Notes: generated from the sequence alone by a model not told the origin. 64,000 nt of DNA from Breznakiella homolactica (GCF_016616095.2 NZ_CP067089.2:1178001-1242000), one strand, 5' to 3'. Positions 17,243-26,218 are shown, counted from the stretch's first letter. Made by a program: numbers and translations.

Positions 17243-17473
17243 ATAAACCTCCAGGGATTTTCTAAAAGATCAGATAGCCGCAGTATCTTTTTTGATATTA
17301 TCACGGTATATATAATGGTTTGTCAATGTTTTATTTCATTTTATCAAAATATAATTATTTTATCATTACACTTTATCATAATATTTATTGATATTTTTAT
17401 TATTTTAGATATTGTTAACAAAAATCACGGATACTGAAGAGGATACGGCGGGAAATGAGACAGGATTCGGGGG

Positions 17474-18475
17474 TTAGATTTTCCGCTGCAGCGGAAGCGG
17501 ATACGCGCCGGTCTCCCGTTTCGCGATCAATACGCCGCAGAGTTCCTCCCCCAGGGTTCTGAAACTCGGCGCCGTACGCCGCACCGGGGCAAGGCCGCTG
17601 TAGAGAAATTCGTCCCCTTCACAGTCGTACACCAGGAAATTGTTGTTCCGCACCGGAATGGAATACTGGATGAACTTTGCGCCGGCGATATAGTTGGCGG
17701 AATAATCGGCGGAAAAAACGGCGCACCGGGAATCAAAGGAATGGAAAAAGGAATCGATGCGGTTCATTGATCCCATATCGGTCAGGCAGATATACTGGAT
17801 GTCCTCAAAATGGTCTTTGACGGTATCGTATATTCCCTCGTACCGCCGGTTCCGCTCCTTCGGATTGTAGCCGACAATCAGGAGCCGCCGGTATCCCGAT
17901 TCCAGCAGGATCCGCCCCGCCTCGGTTGCGTGGCGGTAATTGTCGGTCTGAACCGCCGGAAGGACCGGCAGCTCATCAATAATAATGTCCGCCACCACAT
18001 CGAGTCCTTCCTTGAGAATATGGTAAAACGGAAGGGCGGATTTCCGGAATGACAGGGCGATGATTCCGTCGGTTTCCAGGTTGAGCAGGTACTCGCCGAA
18101 TGACAGGGCTTCCACATTCATATCGTGGACCTCCGTACACATGACCGAAATACCCCTGCCGTCTGCCACCGCCTGAACGCCGCTCATAAAAGCGTTGTTG
18201 AAGCGGGTCTCCGCTTTCGCGGACACCACAGTTATCCGGTATCCTTCCAGGGTCTTCTGCGGCCTGTGGGAGAGAACGGTAATACCGGCTTTCTGCTTAA
18301 CATCTATGTATCCGAGATCCTCAAGCTTCTTTACACCCCGCTGGGCAGTCTGGAGGCTTACCTCGAATTTTTCCGCAATACCGCGGATGGAAAGATATTT
18401 ATCCCCGGGACGGTAATGTGTTCTGATATCCCGCAGTATGTTCGAAAAAAACGAATCAAAAATTTTTTTTGGCAT
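17474..18475 (-). CDS. GntR-type HTH regulator with LacI/periplasmic-binding-like sensor domain
   Basis: 333 residues. Residues 5-70 form a GntR winged helix (HYRPGDKYLSIRGIAEKFEV, then SLQTAQRGVKKLEDLGYIDV). Residues 80-330 resemble a LacI-family ligand-binding domain (ITVVSAKAETRFNNAFMSGV, LPAVQTDNYRHATEAGRILL, ESGYRRLLIVGYNPKERNRR, YEGIYDTVKDHF). This architecture is seen in AraR-like sugar regulators. It lies directly upstream of the ABC-GH172 operon on the same strand and is its likely regulator. It is separated from the operon by the 328-bp region that holds the inverted repeats. Confidence 0.85.
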   Translation of the reverse strand: MPKKIFDSFFSNILRDIRTHYRPGDKYLSIRGIAEKFEVSLQTAQRGVKKLEDLGYIDVKQKAGITVLSHRPQKTLEGYRITVVSAKAETRFNNAFMSGVQAVADGRGISVMCTEVHDMNVEALSFGEYLLNLETDGIIALSFRKSALPFYHILKEGLDVVADIIIDELPVLPAVQTDNYRHATEAGRILLESGYRRLLIVGYNPKERNRRYEGIYDTVKDHFEDIQYICLTDMGSMNRIDSFFHSFDSRCAVFSADYSANYIAGAKFIQYSIPVRNNNFLVYDCEGDEFLYSGLAPVRRTAPSFRTLGEELCGVLIAKRETGAYPLPLQRKI

Positions 18476-18595
18476 AATATATCCTTATAAATTATGATTA
18501 AAGGATACAGTATGGCGGATTGTTTGTAAAGAATTTCTATTTTTCAGAAAGGTACAGCCCGCGCCGGCTATACTCGATTCCGCCTGCGCGGCGGA

Positions 18596-19324
18596 TCACT
18601 CGTCCGGGTCCAGGTATACGGTTTTATGGTACGCCTTTTTGCAGCTTTTAAAATCCTTCGCCTTCAGAGCCTCATAGATTTTAACATGGGTATCTTCTTC
18701 GGAAGTATATCCCCCCACACTGCCTTTCTGTTTGCGGATGGAAATGATAGTAGTCAGATACTGCCGGATATAATTGCGGGTCAGGAGAAAAATATCCTCA
18801 TATATTGAATTGCGGCTTATCCTGCAGATCTGGTAGTGGAACAGCAGATCCTCATCCACCAGTTTTTCCAGGTCCGCGGGGTCTGCGCTGTTCTGGCAGA
18901 TTTCCTTGGCCTCCAGGTAGCGCCCGAGCTGTCTGTTAAGGTCTTCCATCTCTTCGCCGGTGGCATTGTCGATGGCCAGGCGGCAGCACTCCACTTCAAT
19001 CAGCATACGCAGCGCGTAAATTTCATCATGGGGTTTGCTTTCGGCGAAAAACTCCGAAACACCGTCAAATACCCGGGCAAGCGAAAAGTCCCGTACATAA
19101 GAACCCGCTCCCACCTTGGTTTCGATGATACCCAGCACATTCAGCTTCTGCAGAGCCATACGTACCGTAAGGCGGTTTACACCGTAGATTTCCGCCAGTT
19201 CACCTTCCGAAGGAAGACGGGTGCCAACCTTCCATTGGCCCGAAGTGATGGCCTGCTTGATTCGTTCGCTCACCTGGTCCACGGCGGAGATATGGCTGAT
19301 TTTCGTTTCGTTTTTATCGTTCAT
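18596..19324 (-). CDS. FadR-subfamily GntR transcription regulator
   Basis: 242 residues from the ATG at 19324; a GTG two codons upstream is possible. The N-terminal winged helix (SERIKQAITSGQWKVGTRLP, SEGELAEIYGVNRLTVRMAL) is followed by an all-helical FCD effector domain (about 95-235; YALRMLIEVECCRLAIDNAT, DEDLLFHYQICRISRN). FCD regulators usually sense small organic acids, including sugar acids. The gene is divergent from the enolase-superfamily operon starting at 19621, which encodes candidate sugar-acid enzymes, and probably controls it. Confidence 0.88.
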   Translation of the reverse strand: MNDKNETKISHISAVDQVSERIKQAITSGQWKVGTRLPSEGELAEIYGVNRLTVRMALQKLNVLGIIETKVGAGSYVRDFSLARVFDGVSEFFAESKPHDEIYALRMLIEVECCRLAIDNATGEEMEDLNRQLGRYLEAKEICQNSADPADLEKLVDEDLLFHYQICRISRNSIYEDIFLLTRNYIRQYLTTIISIRKQKGSVGGYTSEEDTHVKIYEALKAKDFKSCKKAYHKTVYLDPDE

Positions 19325-19384
19325 GTACACCGTTTTCCATAATTTTATTCAATTCACATATTTTTGCATAAACCATGATGAATT

Positions 19385-19480
19385 GCAACGTCAGGGCGGC
19401 CGCAGTACACGAAGCACTCTCCACAGAAGCATGGTGCCGCTGCGGAAGGGAATAACTGGTATGGCAATTTATTTGGCTGT
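19385..19480. repeat. Possible remnant of a nested palindromic element
   Basis: ACAGAAGCATGG at about 19431 matches the shoulder of copy 2, but no matching right arm or core is present. The rest of the 19325-19620 gap holds only the promoter below. The assignment is weak. Confidence 0.3.
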
Positions 19481-19527
19481 ACCCCGGATCCGCAGAAACA
19501 ACACCCGAGTAATATATAAAGATTTTA

Positions 19528-19555
19528 TTGACATGGCTTTTATCTGTGGTATCAT
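19528..19555 (+). promoter_or_regulatory. Promoter of the enolase-superfamily operon
   Basis: TTGACA (19528-19533), a 16-bp spacer and TATCAT (19550-19555). The leader downstream contains two direct GTCGCCT repeats near 19574-19588, possible contacts for the divergent GntR protein. Confidence 0.6.
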
Positions 19556-19620
19556 TTTTACCTAGCGAACAGGTCGCCTAGTCGCCTTTACGCTATCTTT
19601 ATGTCTTGGAGGAAAAGACC

Positions 19621-20823
19621 ATGAAAATTACCAAAATAGACGTGTTTCAAATCAACGATCCGGCAAATCCCATCTGGAAGCCCGTGCTGTGCCGCATTTA
19701 CACCGACGAAGGCCTCTACGGTGACGGCGAAGCGGCCATGGCCTACGGTATCGGCTCCACCGGCGCGTACGGTGTGGTTCAGGACCTGGCCAAGCTCATC
19801 ATCGGCATGGACCCTCTGGACAATGAAGTAATCTGGACGAAACTGTACAAACAGACCTTCTGGGGCCAGAACGGCGGCAGTGTGTTTACCGCGGGCATGA
19901 GCGCCATTGACCTTGCCCTCTGGGATATCCGGGGTAAATTCTTTAATGTACCGGTTTACAGGCTCCTGGGCGGCAAACGGCAGGACAATCTGCGTACCTA
20001 CGCCAGTCAGCTGCAGTTCGGCTGGCAGCCCAGAATGGAAGAGGCCCGCACCCTGGAGGATTACGTACGGTATTCCAAAAAGGCCGTGGCCGAGGGGTAC
20101 GACGCCATTAAAATCGACTTCTTCACGTACAAGGAAAAGAAGGAAGAAGGCAGCTACAGCGATATAGAGCACACCACCCTCCTGCCCCCGGAACGGCTGA
20201 ACACCATCGTGCAGCGTGTGGCGGCCGTTCGTGAGGCCGTTGGCCCGAACGTGGATATCATCATCGAAAACCATTCTATGCTGGACGCCCTGTCCTCGAT
20301 ACAGTTCGGACGGGCGGTGGAACCCTACAATATCTTCTATTACGAAGAACCCAACACACCGGATCCGTCCACGGCGCGGTACATCAGCCGCAGCCTCAAT
20401 ATTCCCATCGCCAGCGGCGAGCGTATTTATACCCGCTGGCAGTACGCAAAGTATTTCGAAGACGCCTCCGTCCAGGTCATCCAGCCGGATCTGGGCACCT
20501 GCGGCGGCATCACCGAGGTAAAGAAAATCGCGGATATGGCCTATACCTACGATGTGGCGGTGCAGATTCACGCCTGCGGCAGCCCCATCTCCACGGCGGC
20601 AGCGCTTCAGATCGAATGCGTGATCCCGAACTTTATCATCCACGAACACCACATCGTCAACCTGTGTGATTTCAACAAGCGGCTCTGCAAATACGACTAC
20701 CAGCCCGAAAACGGCCGTTTTAAGGTGCCGGAGCTGCCCGGCCTGGGCAACGAACTGTCGGATTTCGTACTTAGCCAGCCCAAAGCTACCATTTCGGGAG
20801 ACAATGTTTCCTGGAGCATGTAA
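19621..20823 (+). CDS. Enolase-superfamily (mandelate racemase-type) sugar-acid enzyme, paralogue 1
   Basis: 400 residues from the ATG at 19621, with GGAGG 8 bases upstream; the TTG at 19606 overlaps that site and is rejected. The N-terminal capping domain begins MKITKIDVFQINDPANPIWK. The barrel shows the Lys of AIKIDFF, metal ligands in DIIIENHS, YYEEPN and ASGERIYTRW, and a His-Asp dyad in VIQPDLGTCGGITE and VAVQIHACGSP. That pattern fits sugar-acid dehydratases or racemases of the mandelate racemase group. The substrate is not known. It is first in an operon with an APC permease and a paralogue. Confidence 0.87.
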   Translation: MKITKIDVFQINDPANPIWKPVLCRIYTDEGLYGDGEAAMAYGIGSTGAYGVVQDLAKLIIGMDPLDNEVIWTKLYKQTFWGQNGGSVFTAGMSAIDLALWDIRGKFFNVPVYRLLGGKRQDNLRTYASQLQFGWQPRMEEARTLEDYVRYSKKAVAEGYDAIKIDFFTYKEKKEEGSYSDIEHTTLLPPERLNTIVQRVAAVREAVGPNVDIIIENHSMLDALSSIQFGRAVEPYNIFYYEEPNTPDPSTARYISRSLNIPIASGERIYTRWQYAKYFEDASVQVIQPDLGTCGGITEVKKIADMAYTYDVAVQIHACGSPISTAAALQIECVIPNFIIHEHHIVNLCDFNKRLCKYDYQPENGRFKVPELPGLGNELSDFVLSQPKATISGDNVSWSM

Positions 20824-20863
20824 AGAGAGTCTGCGGTACAGATCCGCATAATCAGGGGGATGT

Positions 20864-22213
20864 ATGAAAGAAAAAGATGTGAATCAGAGTGAAGGCGTAC
20901 TTGGTTTTACCGAGCTTTGGGCCCTGGGTATCGGGCAGGTCATCGGCGCGGGGGTCATCACCCTCATCGGGCCGGCCATTGGACTCACGGGGCACTCGGT
21001 TTGGCTGGCCTATCTGGTGGCTATCCTTCTGGGCGGCCTCACCAACCTGCCCATTATAATTTTTTCGTCGGTTACAAAATACTCCGGGGGTGATTACTCT
21101 ATCATCACCATGCTGGGGGGCCAGAAAATCGGCGGTATGTACATTGTGGGTTTCTCGCTGCAGATGCTGGGAATGTCCTTATTCGCGACGGCGCTGGGGA
21201 TCTACGTACACTCGATGTTCCCGATGGTAAACGGAACCATCGTGGGCATTGTGTTCCTGGTGCTGTTCTATATCATCAACATGATGGGTATCGCCAACAT
21301 GGCTAACGCCCAGAAGCTCATGAGCGCCATTCTGATAGCGGCCCTGCTGATGTTTATTATCGGCGGCGCCATCAAGGCGGATTTCAGCAAGTCTTTCAGA
21401 CTATTCGACGGTTCATTTTACATGGGGGGAGCATCGGGTTTCTGGTCGGCGGTAATGCTCCTGGTGTACTCCTGCCAGGGCTATAAATTCAACGTGAATT
21501 ACGGAGGGCAGACCCGCAACCCCACCCGCAACATGCCCCTTTCAATGCTGGCGGTCATCCCAGTACTGATTGTGGTGTACTGCGGCGCGGCGCTCATCGC
21601 CTCCAGTGTTCTTCCCCTTGACCAGGTTGCCGGCAAGCCCCTTACCCTGGTAGCTCAGACCGTCCTGCCTAAGGCGCTGTTTTACGCCTTTATGTTCGGC
21701 GGCCCCATTATGGCGCTGCTGACTACCATGAACTCCAGCTTCGCGGCCATGGTAGGTCCTTTTACCAAGGCTTCGAAGGACGGCTGGTTCCCCGCGAAAC
21801 TGGGGGCCACAAATAAACGCGGCGGAGCGTATATCATCCTGTCCATCCAGCTGGTGGTAGGACTCGTACCGGTGCTGCTGAACTTTTCCGTGGGACAGAT
21901 CGTGAACAACCTAATGCTGATCACCACCATATACAATTTCCTGCTGTTTTTCTCCCTGCTGCGGATGCCGAAAAAAATGCCCGCGAAATGGAAACAGGCC
22001 ACCATGCACATGCCCAACGGCGTATACTACGCCATCCTGGCCCTGGCTTTTATGGGCCAGGCCCTCATCGGCTGGAATTCCATGCGTTCGCTTACGCTGC
22101 CCCTGGCCATCTTCAACGTTGTCGCGCTGGCTATTTGTTTCGTATACGCCATCTGGCGCCATAATTCGGGCCGCACCCACGTGGATACCGAAGGCATGCT
22201 GGAACTCGAATAG
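20864..22213 (+). CDS. APC-superfamily amino acid/organic acid permease
   Basis: 449 residues with about 12 membrane helices. The first helix carries the APC signature GFTELWALGIGQVIGAGVIT, followed by LIGPAIGLTGHSVWLAYLVA. It is 40 bp downstream of one enolase-superfamily gene and 22 bp upstream of a second. The context suggests that it imports or exports the substrate of those enzymes. APC carriers mostly move amino acids, so the substrate may be an amino-acid-like or sugar-acid compound. Confidence 0.9.
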   Translation: MKEKDVNQSEGVLGFTELWALGIGQVIGAGVITLIGPAIGLTGHSVWLAYLVAILLGGLTNLPIIIFSSVTKYSGGDYSIITMLGGQKIGGMYIVGFSLQMLGMSLFATALGIYVHSMFPMVNGTIVGIVFLVLFYIINMMGIANMANAQKLMSAILIAALLMFIIGGAIKADFSKSFRLFDGSFYMGGASGFWSAVMLLVYSCQGYKFNVNYGGQTRNPTRNMPLSMLAVIPVLIVVYCGAALIASSVLPLDQVAGKPLTLVAQTVLPKALFYAFMFGGPIMALLTTMNSSFAAMVGPFTKASKDGWFPAKLGATNKRGGAYIILSIQLVVGLVPVLLNFSVGQIVNNLMLITTIYNFLLFFSLLRMPKKMPAKWKQATMHMPNGVYYAILALAFMGQALIGWNSMRSLTLPLAIFNVVALAICFVYAIWRHNSGRTHVDTEGMLELE

Positions 22214-22235
22214 TAATAAAAAAGAGGAGACAGAA

Positions 22236-23423
22236 ATGAAAATTACAAAGATCGAAATTTTCCATCTCAACACGGCCAACAATAAAATGAACAGCCCCAT
22301 CGGCTGCCGTATCCACACCGATACCGGCCTGTACGGAGACGGCGAGGCCGGTATGGCCTACGGTACCGGCGGCTCGGCGGCCTTCGGCATGGTGTGTGAT
22401 CTGGCGGAAAAAATCGTCGGTATGGATCCGCTGAACACGGAAGCTATCTGGGAAAAGATGTACAAGAGCACCTTCTGGGGCCAGAACGGCGGGCCGGTGA
22501 TCTTCTCCGGTATCGCGGCTATCGATGTGGCCCTATGGGACATCAAGGGCAAGCACTTTGATGTGCCCTGCTATGTACTTCTGGGGGGAAAGGTGCGGGA
22601 CAAGCTGCGCTGTTACGCAAGCCAGCTCCAGTTCGGCTGGGGAAAACAGGGAGAGCCGCAGCTGTGGGCCGTTACTCCGGAGGATTACGCCAGCAATTCC
22701 CGGCTTGCCGTGGCGGAAGGCTATGACGCCATAAAAATCGATTTTTTTGACCGGGACGAAGCGGGCAAACCCCTTTCATCCCTGGAACAAACCGGCCTGC
22801 TTTCACCCAGGAAAATGCGTATGGTGGAAGCCCGCATCCGCGCCGTACGGGAAGCAGTGGGGCCCGATGTGGATATCATCATGGAGAACCACTCCTACAC
22901 CGACGCGCTGAGCGCCGTGCAGGTCGGCAGACTGGCGGAAAAATACGATATATGGGCCTTTGAGGAACCCAACACCCCCACGGTGAAAACTTCCGAGTAT
23001 ATTGCCAAAAACCTGAAGATCCCCCTGGCAAACGGCGAACGGCTCTTTACCCGATGGCAGTACGCTCCGTTCTTTGAGCAGAACCTCATCCAGCTGGCCC
23101 AGCCGGACATCGGCAACTGCGGCGGAATCACCGAGGTGAAAAAAATCTGCGATCTGGCATATATCTACGATGTGGCCGTACAGGTCCACGTGGCGGGCAG
23201 CCCTCTGGCAACCAATGTGGCTTTGCATGTGGAAACGGCTATCCCCAATTTTACTATCCACGAACACCATGTGGCAAACCGCATGGATACTTCCGAAGGG
23301 CTGACAAAATACAACCTGCAGCCCGAAAACGGGTACTTCACCGTGCCGGAACTGCCGGGGATCGGCAACGAGTTCCTGCAGGAAGCCATCAAGGCGGCCT
23401 ATCAGTATAAAGTTGTTGATTAG
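22236..23423 (+). CDS. Enolase-superfamily (mandelate racemase-type) enzyme, paralogue 2
   Basis: 395 residues from the ATG at 22236 (GAGGAG 6-7 bases upstream); the longer frame overlaps the permease gene and is rejected. It matches paralogue 1 along its length: ITKIEIFHLNTANNKMNSPI, FWGQNGGPVIFSGIAAIDVA, AIKIDFF, DIIMENHS, FEEPNTP, ANGERLFTRWQY, LAQPDIGNCGGITEVKK and VAVQVHVAGSP. The metal ligands and the His-Asp pair are kept, so both paralogues are probably active, perhaps on related acids or epimers. A strong terminator follows at 23447. Confidence 0.87.
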   Translation: MKITKIEIFHLNTANNKMNSPIGCRIHTDTGLYGDGEAGMAYGTGGSAAFGMVCDLAEKIVGMDPLNTEAIWEKMYKSTFWGQNGGPVIFSGIAAIDVALWDIKGKHFDVPCYVLLGGKVRDKLRCYASQLQFGWGKQGEPQLWAVTPEDYASNSRLAVAEGYDAIKIDFFDRDEAGKPLSSLEQTGLLSPRKMRMVEARIRAVREAVGPDVDIIMENHSYTDALSAVQVGRLAEKYDIWAFEEPNTPTVKTSEYIAKNLKIPLANGERLFTRWQYAPFFEQNLIQLAQPDIGNCGGITEVKKICDLAYIYDVAVQVHVAGSPLATNVALHVETAIPNFTIHEHHVANRMDTSEGLTKYNLQPENGYFTVPELPGIGNEFLQEAIKAAYQYKVVD

Positions 23424-23446
23424 ACGGAAATACCCGCGCTCACCAA

Positions 23447-23482
23447 TGCCCCCGGTTCTATGGAACCGGGGGCATTTTCTTT
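23447..23482 (+). terminator. Intrinsic terminator of the enolase-superfamily operon
   Basis: TGCCCCCGGTTC, loop TATG, GAACCGGGGGCA, then TTTTCTTT. The 12-bp stem is perfect and GC-rich and lies just after the stop codon at 23423. Confidence 0.9.
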
Positions 23483-23512
23483 CCGGCATTGCCCGTAAAA
23501 ATACCTATGTTC

Positions 23513-23541
23513 TTGACATTACCGTAACATTTCTGTATAGT
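23513..23541 (+). promoter_or_regulatory. Promoter of tRNA-Glu
   Basis: TTGACA (23513-23518), 17-bp spacer, TATAGT (23536-23541), about 20 bp upstream of the tRNA 5' end. Confidence 0.8.
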
Positions 23542-23561
23542 CACCAATACCTAGATTACGC

Positions 23562-23633
23562 GTCTCCTTCGTCTAGGGGTTAGGACATCGGGTTTTCATC
23601 CCGACAACAGGGGTTCGAATCCCCTAGGAGATG
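23562..23633 (+). tRNA. tRNA-Glu (anticodon TTC)
   Basis: A 72-nt cloverleaf, excluding CCA. The acceptor GTCTCCT pairs with AGGAGAT (one G-U pair). The D-arm region reads TCGTCTAGGGGTTAGGAC. The anticodon stem TCGGG/CCCGA has loop TTTTCAT with anticodon TTC. The T arm is AGGGG-TTCGAAT-CCCCT, and the discriminator is G. It closely follows the E. coli tRNA-Glu pattern. The 3' CCA is not fully encoded (CCG follows). It has its own promoter and terminator. Confidence 0.96.
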
Positions 23634-23641
23634 CCGCTACA

Positions 23642-23671
23642 GGGTAAGGAATCATCCTTACCCTTTTTTTT
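23642..23671 (+). terminator. Intrinsic terminator of tRNA-Glu
   Basis: GGGTAAGGA, loop ATCA, TCCTTACCC, then eight T. It lies 9 bp after the tRNA. Confidence 0.92.
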
Positions 23672-23726
23672 GCCCGAAAGGATTCTCCATCGTTCTGGCG
23701 CGGGTATTTCCGTCTTTTTTCTTTCG

Positions 23727-24971
23727 TTACATCTTCAGCTTTTCAAGAACCATGGCCCGGAATTTCTTAATGGATTCCGAATCGGGCTCGAGAACCAGAG
23801 CGGCTTCCGCGTCCGCCAGGGCCCCTGGGTAATCCTCGATATGGAAGTACGCCTGTCCGCGTCGGTAGAGCGAGAATGGCTGGTAGGGATTTATCCTGAG
23901 GGATTCGGTAAAGTCGTTGATGGCTTCGGAATAATCCTGAAGTACCGAACGGACGACCCCCCGGTAGTACAGAACCTTATACGATTTGGGGTCCAGGCTG
24001 AAGGATTGGGAAAAATCATCGATCGCTTCTTCGTATTTGGACTGGGCAAAATTAGCCATACCCCGGTGTTTGTATATCAGGGATTTGATTGTATTGTCGG
24101 GATCGGCGTCGAGTATTCTGGTGTAATAGCCGATGGCTTCGTCAAACTGGTTCTTATTATGCGCGTACAGGGCGTTGAGCAGAAGATCATCTATTGATTC
24201 CCCGCCGGAGGGCGTGGCATACGGCAGCGGGGCCTCCGCCTGTTCTGGTTTGCCGGGAGTTTCCTGTGCTGAAAAAAGAAGGCCGTCGGTGGAATCCTCG
24301 ATTTTCTTGAAAAAGGAATCCCGCCGCTTCCCAAGCTGGCTGTTTAACTGGCGCTGGTAATCCCTGATTTCCTGGAAGATTATATCCGCCAGGGAGAGGC
24401 TCGCGTTTACCGCCGCAAGCTTACGCTTCATGGGTTCGTCGAAGGGGGTAAATTCAGCTTTGTACACGAGCTCATGCTCAACTTCCGCCCAGGCATCCTG
24501 CAGGATGGTCCGGATCTGCACTTCCGCGACCTCGCTGTCACAGCCGCCCCGTTCCTCAAGAATATCCCCGGGGATTTTTATCAGAAGGTGGGTTGATTCA
24601 TACCCGAATTCCTTGAAGGTATGGTTAGACCCCTTCCGTTCAACCTCGATTACTTCCAGGGTCCGTTTTATGGTCTGTTCCGCGGCGGAAAGATCCTCTA
24701 TGAACGGGCAGACGATTCTGACAGCGATCAGGTCCGTGATCAGCGGCGGTTCTCCGTTCTTGCCGTTTTCCTTTAAAATCCGCAGATACTTCCGGAAATA
24801 ACTTTCAAAATTTTTAGTCCTGCTTTTTATGGTGGGATGGGTCGGAAAACTCTGGAAGATTTCCTCCAGACGGATCTGGAGATCCCTGGTTATTAAGGAC
24901 CGGACTTCGGAGTACCGCTCGTATTTTTTTTTCAGCTCATTTCGGTCGGGCAGCGGGTTGTTTTTTTGCAT
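23727..24971 (-). CDS. RelA/SpoT-type alarmone synthetase domain fused to TPR repeats
   Basis: 414 residues. Residues 40-215 match the (p)ppGpp synthetase (nucleotidyltransferase) domain: TKNFESYFRKYLRI, LITDLIAVRIVCPFIEDL, FGYESTHLLIKIP and EVAEVQIRTILQDAWAEVEHELVYK. The HD hydrolase and the TGS and ACT domains of long Rel proteins are absent, as in small alarmone synthetases. After a linker, residues 255-410 form about four tetratricopeptide repeats (AIGYYTRILDADPDN, AIDDFSQSFSLDPKSYKVLY, AINDFTESLRINPYQP, ALADAEAALVLEPDS). The TPRs suggest control by a protein partner. Enzyme activity is inferred from motifs only. Confidence 0.87.
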   Translation of the reverse strand: MQKNNPLPDRNELKKKYERYSEVRSLITRDLQIRLEEIFQSFPTHPTIKSRTKNFESYFRKYLRILKENGKNGEPPLITDLIAVRIVCPFIEDLSAAEQTIKRTLEVIEVERKGSNHTFKEFGYESTHLLIKIPGDILEERGGCDSEVAEVQIRTILQDAWAEVEHELVYKAEFTPFDEPMKRKLAAVNASLSLADIIFQEIRDYQRQLNSQLGKRRDSFFKKIEDSTDGLLFSAQETPGKPEQAEAPLPYATPSGGESIDDLLLNALYAHNKNQFDEAIGYYTRILDADPDNTIKSLIYKHRGMANFAQSKYEEAIDDFSQSFSLDPKSYKVLYYRGVVRSVLQDYSEAINDFTESLRINPYQPFSLYRRGQAYFHIEDYPGALADAEAALVLEPDSESIKKFRAMVLEKLKM

Positions 24972-25031
24972 GTATAAACTCTGGTATCAATTGGTATACT
25001 CAGTGTACATCAAACTGCATAAAGGGACAAC

Positions 25032-25068
25032 AAAAAAACTGCCTAAAGAACCGAAGTTCCTTAGGCAG
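25032..25068 (-). terminator. Intrinsic terminator of flaA
   Basis: On the minus strand CTGCCTAAGGAACT, a short loop and GTTCTTTAGGCAG are followed by seven T. It lies about 45 bp beyond the flaA stop codon. Confidence 0.88.
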
Positions 25069-25110
25069 CCGTTATTTAATATTCCGGATTAAAGATAATC
25101 CATCAGGCTT

Positions 25111-26139
25111 TTACTGCTGTTCGTTGGTGGTCGCAGTCGGAGTAAAGGAGTTTTCCGTGGCCTGTTTCTGTGACTCGAGATAGCGGAGCACCTGATTCTG
25201 GCCGAAGCGGCTCATTTCCCAGGCTTTCTTCGCATTTTCCCGGTCCCTGATAATATTCCACAGGGATTCGTCGTCAATGTCGCGGTCGGTTTCGAGAACG
25301 GCCTTATCGTAGATAACCTTTACATCCTTGAAATAGGTGATAAAGTCGCCGCCTTCATTGGCCGCGTCCCGCTGTACCAGGAATCCGCCGAATTTAATGA
25401 AAGGAGTCGATTTGGGGTAAAGCGGGTACAGGCGGAGTTCCCTGTTCCGTACATGGACGACATAGGAAGGATTATCCCAGCGGAGTTCGCCCCAGCCGTC
25501 GTAGTTGAGGTAACCCATGTTTACATACTGTTCGTTGCCCTGGGAATCAACCAGGATCACCGCCAGTGAATGGGGGAAGTTAAGGCCATAGGCGTTGACC
25601 GCCACGGATTTTATGGTTCCCACGTTCTTGATAACGCCGAATCCGTCCTCAAACCGGGTTGAGCCGGTATTGGTGAATTCACCCGACTCGGGTTCCTGGA
25701 TATTGCCTTCATCATCGATTTCAGCCGAAGCTTCAAACGCAGGAATATCAAAGGGCGGTTTGATGATTGCCCATGAATGGAAGGGTTCTACCGGGAAATG
25801 AACCCGGACACCCATAACGGTTCCGAACTGCTTGGAGGGAGCCTCTACTGTATAACTCCGAATCTGGTTGTCAACGGTGCGGCTTGACGAAGCAAGCACC
25901 ACTTCCCAGTTGGGTATAGCAAGAGAGGTCTTCATCACCGATTTCTGTTCGGTGGTGAAGCTGCCGCCGGCCACGTTGGCGTAATCCATCATGGTCGCAC
26001 GGTTTTGAGTAGGTGCGTCGTCCTGATTGGGAATGATGTCAGCTACCAGTTTCGAGAAGTCAATAAGAATGGCTTCATCAGCAAACAACGATCCCGCTGC
26101 AAACAACGCGATGGCGACAAGAATGAAAATCCGTTTCAT
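25111..26139 (-). CDS. flaA: Periplasmic flagellar filament outer-layer (sheath) protein FlaA
   Basis: 342 residues with a cleavable signal peptide (MKRIFILVAIALFAAGSLFA, then DEAILIDFSKLVAD). FlaA coats the FlaB core of spirochaete periplasmic flagella and is exported by Sec. Typical segments are NWEVVLASSSRTVDNQIRSY, KNVGTIKSVAVNAYGLNFPH, GELRWDNPSYVVHVRNRELR and PLYPKSTPFIKFGGFLVQRD. It has its own strong promoter (26191-26218) and terminator. It lies just downstream of a glycan-type gene run, which is of interest because treponemal flagellar proteins can be glycosylated. Confidence 0.95.
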   Translation of the reverse strand: MKRIFILVAIALFAAGSLFADEAILIDFSKLVADIIPNQDDAPTQNRATMMDYANVAGGSFTTEQKSVMKTSLAIPNWEVVLASSSRTVDNQIRSYTVEAPSKQFGTVMGVRVHFPVEPFHSWAIIKPPFDIPAFEASAEIDDEGNIQEPESGEFTNTGSTRFEDGFGVIKNVGTIKSVAVNAYGLNFPHSLAVILVDSQGNEQYVNMGYLNYDGWGELRWDNPSYVVHVRNRELRLYPLYPKSTPFIKFGGFLVQRDAANEGGDFITYFKDVKVIYDKAVLETDRDIDDESLWNIIRDRENAKKAWEMSRFGQNQVLRYLESQKQATENSFTPTATTNEQQ

Positions 26140-26190
26140 TCACAGCTCCTTTCTATTTACGTGTTGAACATATAAAACTCGACAATAAAA

Positions 26191-26218
26191 AGTATACGAG
26201 ATACATTCCATTTGTCAA
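26191..26218 (-). promoter_or_regulatory. Sigma-70-type promoter of flaA
   Basis: On the minus strand TTGACA, a 16-bp spacer and TATACT. It gives a leader of about 45 nt with AGGAG before the flaA ATG. Nothing like a sigma-28 promoter is seen. Confidence 0.75.

Noticed and set aside
17281..17420. AT-rich stretch as a replication origin
   Set aside because: No DnaA boxes of the usual type and no dnaA or dnaN genes nearby; it is simply an AT-rich regulatory gap.
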